A DNA stretch of 5,459 nucleotides from DATNNN01 sp035601815 (GCA_035601815.1 DATNNN010000179.1:1-5459); one strand, 5' to 3'. Positions 1 through 4,723 are shown, counted from the first letter of the stretch. A program made the numbers and translations. The notes: generated by a model not told the origin, from the letters alone.

Positions 1-1
1 T

Positions 2-643
2 GGGCCCCAGATCGCGCCCTTGCGGCGGATCGGGCCGGTCACGGTCGCCGATCACACCCGCGACGCGCAGATGGCCGGCATTGCCCGGCGCATCCTTGCT
101 GCCGCGCCGCCGCGCTTTCATCTGGTGGGCCTTTCCATGGGCGGCTACATCGCTTTCGAAATCCTGCGTCAGGCGGCCGACCGGGTGGACAAGCTCGTGC
201 TTCTGGACACTGCGTCCGGCGCCGATCGTCCCGAGCAGACGGAGCGCCGCCGGGCGCTGATGGAGCTTGCCAGAACCAAGGGTGTCCGGGCGGTGAATGA
301 TGCCTTGTTTCCGCTTCTCGTCCACGAATCGCGCAAGGGCGACAAGAACTTGCGCTCCGTCGTTGATTCGATGGCCGAGGACGTAGGGGTCGAAGCCTTC
401 GTCCACCAACAGGCAGCGATCGCGGGCCGCCCCGATTCGCGTCCCGATCTGCCGTCGATCCGCTGTCTGACCTTGGTCGTCGTTGGCGATTCCGACCAGA
501 TCACTCCACCCAACCTCGCCCGGGAAATAGCCGACGGCATCCCCGGCGCGCAACTGGAGATCATTGCCGGCTGCGGCCATCTCTCGACCCTGGAAATGCC
601 CGATGCCGTGAACCGCCTGCTCGTACCGTGGCTCGCCTCCTGA
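2..643 (+). CDS. Alpha/beta hydrolase fold protein, 5'-truncated by the window edge
   Basis: Soluble alpha/beta hydrolase; 213 residues are visible. The frame stays open to the first bases (visible start PQIAPLRRIGPVTVADH), so the TTG at base 20 is an internal Leu and not the start. The catalytic triad can be read: the nucleophile elbow GLSMGG has its Ser at visible residue 45 (bases 134-136), the acid is probably the second Asp of VGDSDQITPP (residue 165, bases 494-496), and the His is in GCGHLSTLE (residue 193, bases 578-580). The region between them (residues about 75-140) would form the cap. The missing N-terminus should carry the first beta strand and the oxyanion-hole loop, probably only some 20-30 residues, given family lengths near 235-250. 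The substrate cannot be told from sequence; relatives are often annotated simply as hydrolases. The following gene starts 119 bp downstream and shows no functional link. Confidence 0.88.
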   Translation, partial: GPQIAPLRRIGPVTVADHTRDAQMAGIARRILAAAPPRFHLVGLSMGGYIAFEILRQAADRVDKLVLLDTASGADRPEQTERRRALMELARTKGVRAVNDALFPLLVHESRKGDKNLRSVVDSMAEDVGVEAFVHQQAAIAGRPDSRPDLPSIRCLTLVVVGDSDQITPPNLAREIADGIPGAQLEIIAGCGHLSTLEMPDAVNRLLVPWLAS

Positions 644-707
644 AACTACAGGAATCCCACATCCTGGATCGGCGGCGCATCTTTACCTATCGTTAACCAT
701 CCCGGAG

Positions 708-734
708 CGAACTTCGAACGTTCGGTCGCGTTCG
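708..734 (+). repeat. Cluster of CGAAC/GTTCG inverted motifs upstream of the exported-protein gene
   Basis: CGAAC at 708-712, CGAAC at 715-719, GTTCG at 720-724 and GTTCG at 730-734. The two central copies form the perfect 10-bp palindrome CGAACGTTCG (715-724). It lies 29 bp before the gene start at 763, where a regulator could bind, but no regulator is known to me for it. Confidence 0.4.
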
Positions 735-750
735 GCTGAGTTCTTCCATT

Positions 751-757
751 GGAGAAG
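751..757 (+). promoter_or_regulatory. Ribosome binding site of the Cys-rich exported protein
   Basis: GGAGAAG lies 5 bases before the ATG at 763 (8 bases counted from the GGAG core). It supports that start over the in-window TTG at 749, which would read a different frame. Confidence 0.6.
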
Positions 758-762
758 CAGCT

Positions 763-1068
763 ATGCGCCGGGTCCTTTCGGTTGCCATTATCGCCGCCAC
801 CACCGCGGCCTTCCTCTCGGTTGCGTTCGCCCACGACACCTGGATCAGCCGCGGCAAACTCAAGAACGCCGCCGGCGAATGGTGCTGCGGCGAGGGCGAT
901 TGCTTCGTGGTCAACCCGGTGCACGAGACCGGATCCGGCTACGAGCTGATCAACGGCGAGTTCGTGCCCTTCACCGAGACGCAGCCCTCGCCCGACGGGG
1001 CTTTCTGGCGCTGCAAGCGGCCGGACGGCACCCGCCGCTGCTTCTTTGCGCCGCCGCCCGGCTCCTGA
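763..1068 (+). CDS. Small exported cysteine-rich protein of unknown function
   Basis: A 101-residue protein with a clear Sec signal peptide: MRR, a hydrophobic core at residues 4-20, and an AFA cleavage motif at 21-23. The predicted mature protein (about 78 residues) begins His-Asp-Thr-Trp. It has five cysteines: C41 and C42 in EWCCGEGDC, C47, C84 in FWRCKRPDG and C93 in RRCFFAPPP. From memory, the pattern HDxW...CC...DC...C...RCxFxPP recurs in small periplasmic hypothetical proteins of Rhizobiales; I know no assigned function. The odd cysteine number leaves at least one thiol unpaired unless metal is bound or a dimer forms. The ATG at 763 is supported by GGAGAAG upstream. The gene appears monocistronic: 119 bp separate it from the hydrolase and 75 bp from the cyclase gene. 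A periplasmic location is inferred from the signal peptide only. Confidence 0.82.
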   Translation: MRRVLSVAIIAATTAAFLSVAFAHDTWISRGKLKNAAGEWCCGEGDCFVVNPVHETGSGYELINGEFVPFTETQPSPDGAFWRCKRPDGTRRCFFAPPPGS

Positions 1069-1117
1069 CCTGCGAGCCTTAAGGTCTTCTTCAACCTGCT
1101 GGGTGCACAACTTCTGA

Positions 1118-1133
1118 TACGGAAGATTCCGTA
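1118..1133 (+). promoter_or_regulatory. Perfect 7-bp inverted repeat upstream of the diguanylate cyclase gene, possible operator
   Basis: TACGGAA-GA-TTCCGTA, with 7-bp arms and a 2-nt centre, ends 10 bp before the ATG at 1144. As DNA it is a symmetric candidate operator. As RNA it could form a 6-bp stem with a four-base loop just ahead of a start codon that has no strong Shine-Dalgarno sequence. Either reading would place control of the cyclase gene here; the role is inferred. Confidence 0.4.
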
Positions 1134-1143
1134 GCGAGATTTC

Positions 1144-2073
1144 ATGCGCATTGTCGTGGTCGATCCGAGCCGTACCGTGCTCAAGATCGTGACCGGCCTC
1201 TTGGAGGCGGGCAATCGCGTCATCCATCCATTCACCGATGCGCCGGAGGCGCTGGAATACATCAAAGCCAATCACGACGTCGACGCGCTGATCACGAGCG
1301 TCGAGCTGCCGTCCATGTCCGGGCTCGACCTCTGCCGCCAGGTGCGCCAGCAGATGACGCGCGGCCGCTCCATCTACATCGTGCTGATGTCGTCGAACTA
1401 CGAGAAAAACAAGTTGATCGAGGCCCTCGACAACGGCGCCGACGACTTCATCGGCAAACCGCCGGCTACCGAGGAGCTTTACGCGCGCTTGCGTGTCGCC
1501 AAGCGCCTGCGCGACATGCAGCGCGAGTTGTTCCGGCTCGCGACCACCGACAGCCTGACCGGCCTCCTCAACCGTCGCGCCTTCTTCGAGCGCGCCGAAG
1601 CCGCGTCGGTACGCTGCGCCCCCACCAGCGATTTGTGCGCGATCATTCTCGACATCGATCACTTCAAGTCGATCAACGACCAATATGGCCACGACGTGGG
1701 CGACCGCGCCTTGAAGGCCGTGGCAACGCAGGTGCTGCACGGGAAGGGGACTGTAGGCCGGCTCGGCGGCGAGGAGTTCGTGATCCTGGTCGAGCAGCCG
1801 CTTGTGGAGGCCATGGTGAGCGCGGAGCAGATTCGCAATGAGCTCTCGGCCTTGCGCGTCCCCGTCCGCGACACGATGGCTCAGATCACCGGCTCGTTCG
1901 GTGTCAGTGAATGGCAGAACGGCGATACGATCGACACGTTGCTCAAGCGCGCCGATATCGCACTTTACCAGGCCAAGCGCAGCGGCCGCAATTGCGTCGT
2001 GGCGGCCGACGCGGCTCTGATGGAATCCGATCCCGGCGCGGTCCGCGGCCTCGTCCGCGCCGCCGGTCGCTGA
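1144..2073 (+). CDS. Diguanylate cyclase: degenerate receiver domain plus GGDEF domain
   Basis: A 309-residue cytoplasmic protein expected to make cyclic di-GMP from two GTP. Residues 1-118 form a response-regulator receiver, 119-135 a helical linker, and 136-295 the GGDEF domain. Catalytic features are intact: TTDSLTGLLNRR (135-146), the metal-binding DIDHFKSIND (170-179), YGHDVGD (181-187) and the signature GGEEF (208-212). The receiver is unusual. D7 and K105 are kept, but the second acidic residue is Pro8, and the phosphoacceptor position in DALITSVELPSMSG is Ser52 instead of Asp. Ordinary Asp phosphorylation is therefore unlikely. The RxxD product-inhibition site before GGEEF reads HGKG (199-202), so it is also absent. 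No histidine kinase is adjacent. The ATG at 1144 gives a receiver N-terminus of normal length, but the Shine-Dalgarno sequence is weak. The architecture is PleD-like but with a single receiver. Confidence 0.9.
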   Translation: MRIVVVDPSRTVLKIVTGLLEAGNRVIHPFTDAPEALEYIKANHDVDALITSVELPSMSGLDLCRQVRQQMTRGRSIYIVLMSSNYEKNKLIEALDNGADDFIGKPPATEELYARLRVAKRLRDMQRELFRLATTDSLTGLLNRRAFFERAEAASVRCAPTSDLCAIILDIDHFKSINDQYGHDVGDRALKAVATQVLHGKGTVGRLGGEEFVILVEQPLVEAMVSAEQIRNELSALRVPVRDTMAQITGSFGVSEWQNGDTIDTLLKRADIALYQAKRSGRNCVVAADAALMESDPGAVRGLVRAAGR

Positions 2074-2134
2074 GGCAGTCCGCGCCGGATTTTTCCCGGT
2101 GTTTCCCCGTTTCGTCGCTTTCTGGCGCGCGCGA

Positions 2135-2154
2135 TCGGCCCTAAGGAAGGCCGA
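2135..2154 (+). promoter_or_regulatory. Hairpin directly before the pobA ribosome binding site
   Basis: TCGGCC (2135-2140) pairs with GGCCGA (2149-2154) around an 8-nt loop containing AAGGAA. The right arm touches the Shine-Dalgarno sequence, so folding could affect translation of pobA. There is no T-run after it, so it is not a classic terminator. Confidence 0.3.
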
Positions 2155-2160
2155 GGAGGA
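2153..2160 (+). promoter_or_regulatory. Strong ribosome binding site of pobA
   Basis: GAGGAGGA ends three bases before the ATG at 2164. It contains a full AGGAGG core with slightly short spacing and fixes the pobA start. Confidence 0.65.
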
Positions 2161-2163
2161 GCG

Positions 2164-3330
2164 ATGCGTACACAAGTTGGAATCGTCGGCGCCGGCCCCG
2201 CGGGATTGATGCTGTCGCATCTCTTGCAGCGCGCCGGCATCGATTCGATCGTCATCGAGAAACGCAGCAACCAGTACATCGAGCACCGCGTGCGCGCCGG
2301 CGTCATCGAGCACTGGGCGCGCGAATTCCTGATCGAGACCGGCGTCGGCGCGCGGCTCGAGCGCGAAGGGCTTATCCATCGCGGCGTCAAATTCGCCTTC
2401 GCCGGCAATCTCCGCGAGATCGACTTCCAGGCGCTGGTGGGCCGCGGCATCACCATCTACGGCCAGCAGGAAGTGGTGAAGGATCTCGTCGCCGCCCGCC
2501 TTGCCGTGGGCGGCACGATCCTGTTCGAAGCCGCCGGCGTGAGCGTGCACGACTTCGACACCGACAAGCCGAAAATCCGCTTCACCCGCGGCGGCCGGGC
2601 GGAGACCCTCGATTGCGAATTCATCGCCGGCTGCGACGGCTTCCACGGCGTCTCGCGGCCGAGCGTGCCGGCCGGCGTCCTCACCACCTACGACCGCGTC
2701 TATCCGTTCGGCTGGCTCGGCATCCTGTCGCAATCGCCGCCGCCCAATAAGGAGCTGATCTACGCCTTCCACGAGCGCGGCTTCGCGCTCTACTCCATGC
2801 GCGAGCCCATGGTGTCGCGGCTCTATATCCAGTGCGATCCGGACGACGACGCCGACAACTGGCCGGACGCGAAGATCTGGGAGGAGCTGCACCTGCGCCT
2901 CGGCGGCACAGCGAAGCTCGTCGAGGGCAAGGTGATGCAGAAAAGCGTCACTCCGATGCGCGCCTTCGTCACCGAGCCGATGCAGTACAAGCGCCTGTTT
3001 CTAGCCGGCGACGCCGCCCACATCGTTCCGCCCACCGGCGCCAAGGGCATGAATCTCGCGATCGCCGACGTCCGGGTGCTCGCGCGGGCACTCGACGGCT
3101 TCTACCGTGAGCAACGCAGCGATCTGCTCGAGGCCTACAGCGCCACCTGCCTCAAGCGCGTGTGGAAGGCGCAGCGCTTCTCTTACTGGATGACGATGAT
3201 GCTGCACCGCCTCAACCGGGAGAACGACTTCGATTTGCGCCGCCAGCTCGCCGAGCTCGACTATGTAACGAGCTCCAAAGCGGCGGCGACGTCGCTGGCG
3301 GAAAATTACGTGGGATTGCCGTTCGAGTAG
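2164..3330 (+). CDS. pobA: 4-hydroxybenzoate 3-monooxygenase (p-hydroxybenzoate hydroxylase)
   Basis: FAD-dependent aromatic hydroxylase (EC 1.14.13.2) converting 4-hydroxybenzoate to protocatechuate with O2 and NADPH, the entry step to the protocatechuate branch of the beta-ketoadipate pathway. The 388 residues compare with 394 in the Pseudomonas fluorescens enzyme. Visible are the N-terminal dinucleotide motif GAGPAG (9-14), HRVRAG with R42 and R44, the DG motif GCDGFHG (156-162), the GD motif LFLAGDAAH (278-286) and VPPTGAKGMN (288-297). Substrate-site residues of the P. fluorescens enzyme (recalled alignment) are all kept: Y201 as Y200, S212 as S211, R214 as R213, R220 as R219, Y222 as Y221, P293 as P290 and Y385 as Y382 in AENYVGLPF. 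K33 and Y38 in the cofactor-binding stretch are compatible with NADPH. No pobR, pca gene or transporter is adjacent, so the gene appears isolated here. Confidence 0.96.
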   Translation: MRTQVGIVGAGPAGLMLSHLLQRAGIDSIVIEKRSNQYIEHRVRAGVIEHWAREFLIETGVGARLEREGLIHRGVKFAFAGNLREIDFQALVGRGITIYGQQEVVKDLVAARLAVGGTILFEAAGVSVHDFDTDKPKIRFTRGGRAETLDCEFIAGCDGFHGVSRPSVPAGVLTTYDRVYPFGWLGILSQSPPPNKELIYAFHERGFALYSMREPMVSRLYIQCDPDDDADNWPDAKIWEELHLRLGGTAKLVEGKVMQKSVTPMRAFVTEPMQYKRLFLAGDAAHIVPPTGAKGMNLAIADVRVLARALDGFYREQRSDLLEAYSATCLKRVWKAQRFSYWMTMMLHRLNRENDFDLRRQLAELDYVTSSKAAATSLAENYVGLPFE

Positions 3331-3333
3331 GGC

Positions 3334-3350
3334 CGGGGCGCATCGCCCCG
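3334..3350. terminator. GC-rich hairpin between convergent genes, possible two-way terminator
   Basis: CGGGGCG, CAT, CGCCCCG: a perfect 7-bp stem with a 3-nt loop, starting 3 bp after the pobA stop and 14 bp from the end of the minus-strand gene. The position between converging genes suggests termination. Neither side has a T-run, so efficiency as an intrinsic terminator is uncertain. Confidence 0.45.
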
Positions 3351-3363
3351 CTGGCAAGCGGTC

Positions 3364-3561
3364 TCAGCCGCCGCCGGCGAGCTGGCTCTCGCGCGCCACG
3401 CGCTCGTGCGCCTCGTGGTCGCCCTTGATGCGGTAGAACTGCTCGTCGTTCTCGAGCGGCAGCACGCGCACCACCTTGTAGTTGGCGTCGGCGCCGGTGC
3501 GGCCGACGAAGCCGGAGGTATAGCGAACGATCTGCCCCACGTTGAATTTCTGCGAACTCAC
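3364..3561 (-). CDS. Conserved-looking 65-residue protein of unknown function
   Basis: Reads MSSQKFNVGQIVRYTSGFVG..., then KVVRVLPLENDEQFYRIKGD, and ends in HERVARESQLAGGG. It is charged and soluble, without signal peptide or membrane segment. The start is a GTG (bases 3561-3559) because AGGAGA (3572-3567) lies five bases upstream. The frame continues open to an ATG at 3702, but the extra 47 residues (rich in Lys/Arg, no RBS) look like untranslated leader. The alternating hydrophobic pattern (FNVGQIVRY, YKVVRVLPL, EQFYRIKG, HERVARESQL) suggests a small all-beta, SH3-like barrel. I recall similar short proteins across Bradyrhizobium-type genomes without a known role. It converges on pobA and diverges from the cold-shock gene, so it is its own transcription unit. 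Confidence 0.75.
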   Translation of the reverse strand: MSSQKFNVGQIVRYTSGFVGRTGADANYKVVRVLPLENDEQFYRIKGDHEAHERVARESQLAGGG

Positions 3562-3566
3562 GCTTG

Positions 3567-3572
3567 TCTCCT
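3567..3572 (-). promoter_or_regulatory. Ribosome binding site deciding the GTG start of the 65-residue protein
   Basis: On the minus strand AGGAGA (3572 to 3567) is followed by five bases and then GTG at 3561. This is a much better signal than anything before the ATG at 3702. Confidence 0.55.
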
Positions 3573-3746
3573 GAAACAGCGCAAAAGCGTCCCGTTCCGT
3601 GCTGACGACTCGCCGGCGGATGAAAGGCATGGCGCTTAATAGCATGAAATGGTTGGGTTTGCAGAGATTTTTTCGGGGGGTCTTGATTAAAGCGTATTTC
3701 ATGCCTAACTGATCGCCATCGAGTTTCGGCCGAACGACTTGGCCTC

Positions 3747-3765
3747 GCGTGGTTAAGCTCCACGC
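3747..3765 (+). promoter_or_regulatory. Hairpin in the cold-shock gene upstream region
   Basis: GCGTGG (3747-3752) and CCACGC (3760-3765) form a perfect 6-bp stem with loop TTAAGCT. It lies 95 bp before the cold-shock start, within the possible leader. Function unknown. Confidence 0.3.
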
Positions 3766-3803
3766 TGCTGACGACCTCCCAAAACATCGATGAAAGCCGG
3801 GGT

Positions 3804-3818
3804 CCGCGCGTCGCGCGG
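3804..3818 (+). promoter_or_regulatory. GC hairpin followed by a T-rich stretch in the cold-shock gene leader
   Basis: CCGCGCG-T-CGCGCGG is a perfect palindrome; as RNA it gives a 6-bp stem with a GUC loop, followed by TTCCTTTT (3819-3826). It lies 42 bp upstream of the cold-shock ATG and could act as an attenuator or a temperature-sensitive leader element, as cold-shock genes commonly have long regulated leaders. If the promoter lies downstream it would instead be an operator. Confidence 0.35.
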
Positions 3819-3860
3819 TTCCTTTTGGCTAGAAGCACGAACAAGGAAAGACAAGACACT

Positions 3861-4070
3861 ATGAGCACTGGAACCGTGAAATGGTTTAACGCGCAAAAGG
3901 GCTTCGGGTTCATCCAGCCCGACGACGGCGGCAAGGACGTTTTCGTCCACATCAGCGCCGTCGAGCGCGCCGGCATGTACAACCTGACCGAAGGTCAGAA
4001 GCTGACCTTCGAGGTCGTACGTAGCCCGAAGAACGGTAAGGACGCCGCGGAAAACCTGCAGGCGGCCTGA
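3861..4070 (+). CDS. Cold-shock protein, CspA family
   Basis: A 69-residue single cold-shock domain (OB fold) that binds single-stranded RNA and DNA and acts as an RNA chaperone in the cytoplasm. The start MSTGTVKWFNAQKGFGF is typical, with RNP1 KGFGFI (13-18) and RNP2 VFVHI (27-31), and the family region VERAGMYNLTEGQKLTFEV follows. Length matches the usual 65-70 residues. The ATG at 3861 is chosen because the family starts here; the open frame to 3825 adds 12 residues not seen in the family. A purine-rich AAGGAAAG (3843-3850) serves as ribosome binding site. The gene has a structured leader and its own intrinsic terminator, so it is monocistronic. Whether it responds to cold cannot be told from the protein; several bacteria carry many paralogues, so no specific symbol is given. 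Confidence 0.95.
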   Translation: MSTGTVKWFNAQKGFGFIQPDDGGKDVFVHISAVERAGMYNLTEGQKLTFEVVRSPKNGKDAAENLQAA

Positions 4071-4148
4071 CCGAAGCGGCGCGGTAACGCGCCGCCGATC
4101 CAAACCGCGACCGACCACGGATGTACTGGCGGGCGCGAGGATCGGAAG

Positions 4149-4185
4149 CCCTCTCTCGCGCAAGCGAGAGGGGGTTTTTTGTTTT
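4149..4185 (+). terminator. Intrinsic terminator of the cold-shock gene
   Basis: An 11-bp stem, CCCTCTCTCGC (4149-4159) against GCGAGAGGGGG (4164-4174) with one T:G pair, is capped by the tetraloop GCAA (GNRA type) and followed by TTTTTTGTTTT. It begins 78 bp after the cold-shock stop. This is a classic Rho-independent terminator. Confidence 0.92.
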
Positions 4186-4610
4186 CTGATTTACTTTTCA
4201 AACAGCCGTTCTCGTTCTCGCGGGCGGCGCTTTCGCCCCGAGCTGTGTTCAGGTCGGCCCCTCCGGATGAGAAGGGGGATGGAGCGCCGTAGGCGCACCA
4301 TTCCTTATGTCTGGCGTCTCCGATTCCGGGAGACGCCGCGCCTCACGGCGCTCCATCGCGGCTTCTTCTTAAGTTCCCGGGACCGTATCTTCCGTGGATC
4401 CGGCGGGACGCTCGTAAGCGGCCCTTATCCCGGGGTTCTCCCCCGTTCGCCGGTCCCCGTGCAGCCATTGAAGGCAGCCGGTCTTAGTGCCAGCGGACGG
4501 TGACCTGGGGCCTCCCGAGAATACGCTTGCGGAAGCGCGCATCCGCGGGGCCGCAGCCCGCTCCGCCACTAGATCGCCTCTAGAAGCGCCCTTCTGGAGA
4601 GCGGGATTGC
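4186..4610. other. Long intergenic stretch with palindromic repeat and no convincing gene
   Basis: About 425 bp. Open frames exist on both strands (4267-4503 plus, 4369-4653 minus), but their products are low-complexity Arg/Ser/Pro/Gly-rich sequences without recognisable motifs, and neither has a ribosome binding site. The first overlaps the nested inverted repeat at 4278-4357. The rest (4358-4610) is GC-rich with short local palindromes only. I see no tRNA, rRNA or gene remnant I can name. The whole block could be one copy of a dispersed intergenic repeat. Confidence 0.5.
4278..4357 (+). repeat. Nested inverted repeat, 80 nt, REP/RPE-like palindromic element
   Basis: The outer arms are 4278-4296 and 4338-4357, complementary over 19 positions with one extra base in the right arm (GATGGAGCGCCGT, then AGGCGC, against GCGCCT, then CACGGCGCTCCATC). 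Inside, GGCGTCTCC (4313-4321) and GGAGACGCC (4329-4337) form a perfect 9-bp hairpin with loop GATTCCG. The inner right arm abuts the outer right arm, while 16 unpaired bases (4297-4312) separate the left arms. The organisation resembles dispersed palindromic elements (REP, RPE) of Proteobacteria. It follows the cold-shock terminator and is not itself followed by a T-run. Confidence 0.8.
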
Positions 4611-4660
4611 TGGAATATAGTCCTTTCCACATCCAATAGCAATACATTCGCAATTATATC

Positions 4661-4681
4661 GTTGACACCACAGGTATCAAC
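4661..4681 (+). promoter_or_regulatory. Operator-like near-perfect palindrome covering the -35 box
   Basis: GTTGACACC (4661-4669), ACA, GGTATCAAC (4673-4681): 9-bp arms with a single mismatch. It covers the whole -35 and the first part of the spacer, where a bound repressor would block RNA polymerase. No repressor gene is in view. Confidence 0.5.
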
Positions 4682-4690
4682 TGCTAGTAT
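4662..4690 (+). promoter_or_regulatory. Sigma70-type promoter before the 74-residue gene
   Basis: -35 TTGACA (4662-4667) is a perfect consensus, the spacer is 17 bp, and the -10 is TAGTAT (4685-4690), with 4 of 6 consensus positions. The sequence just upstream is AT-rich (ATTCGCAATTATATC), as for an UP element. Transcription would begin near 4697, giving a leader of about 27 nt to the ATG at 4724. Confidence 0.65.
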
Positions 4691-4692
4691 TG

Positions 4693-4714
4693 CCGTCGGT
4701 CGATCACCTGACGG
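4693..4714 (+). promoter_or_regulatory. Leader hairpin overlapping the weak ribosome binding site of the 74-residue gene
   Basis: CCGTCGGT (4693-4700) can pair with ACC-T-GACGG (4706-4714), giving eight base pairs with one bulged T and a CGATC loop. The right arm overlaps ACGGAC, the only Shine-Dalgarno candidate. The predicted start of transcription near 4697 falls inside the left arm, so a full hairpin would form only on transcripts entering from upstream. Confidence 0.35.
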
Positions 4715-4723
4715 ACTTTTGCG

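Larger units (their letters stand above)
3573..3860. other. Divergent intergenic region between the 65-residue gene and the cold-shock gene
   Basis: About 290 bp without a convincing gene. It must hold the promoters of both divergent genes, but I could not place a -35/-10 pair with confidence. It contains a 9-bp inverted pair (GCATGAAAT 3642-3650, ATTTCATGC 3696-3704), a hairpin GCGTGG/CCACGC (3747-3765) and a GC hairpin (3804-3818) nearer the cold-shock gene. The stretch 3630-3710 is AT-richer than the neighbouring genes, as expected for promoters. Confidence 0.5.

Noticed and set aside
20..22. TTG as start codon of the hydrolase
   Set aside because: The frame is open upstream to the window edge with family-like residues (PQIAPL), and the fold needs an N-terminal strand that is missing after this TTG.
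720..733. LexA (SOS) box
   Set aside because: The alphaproteobacterial box is GTTC-N7-GTTC; here the spacing is six bases (720-723 and 730-733). The same near miss occurs near 4435-4450.
646..2892. 748-residue open frame on the minus strand across the exported-protein, cyclase and pobA genes
   Set aside because: It is the antisense shadow of three well-supported plus-strand genes in GC-rich DNA; the product is His/Asp/Ala/Arg-rich without a domain, and crosses intergenic regions.
3562..3702. N-terminal extension of the 65-residue minus-strand protein to the ATG at 3702
   Set aside because: No ribosome binding site at 3702, AT-rich promoter-like DNA, and a strong AGGAGA before the GTG at 3561.
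3212..3982. 256-residue minus-strand open frame across the pobA end and the cold-shock gene
   Set aside because: It overlaps pobA, the 65-residue gene in another frame, and the cold-shock gene; its product is low-complexity with no motif.
4267..4503. 78-residue open frame on the plus strand
   Set aside because: It runs through both arms of the nested palindrome, lacks a ribosome binding site, and its product is Arg/Pro/Ser-rich without similarity I can recognise.
4369..4653. 94-residue open frame on the minus strand
   Set aside because: No ribosome binding site or motif; it spans the composition change before the IS. Probably a chance frame.
4612..4720. Left terminal inverted repeat of the IS1595 element
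   Set aside because: Only one end is in the window, so no repeat pair can be matched; the palindrome at 4661-4681 is self-complementary and fits an operator better than a transposon end.
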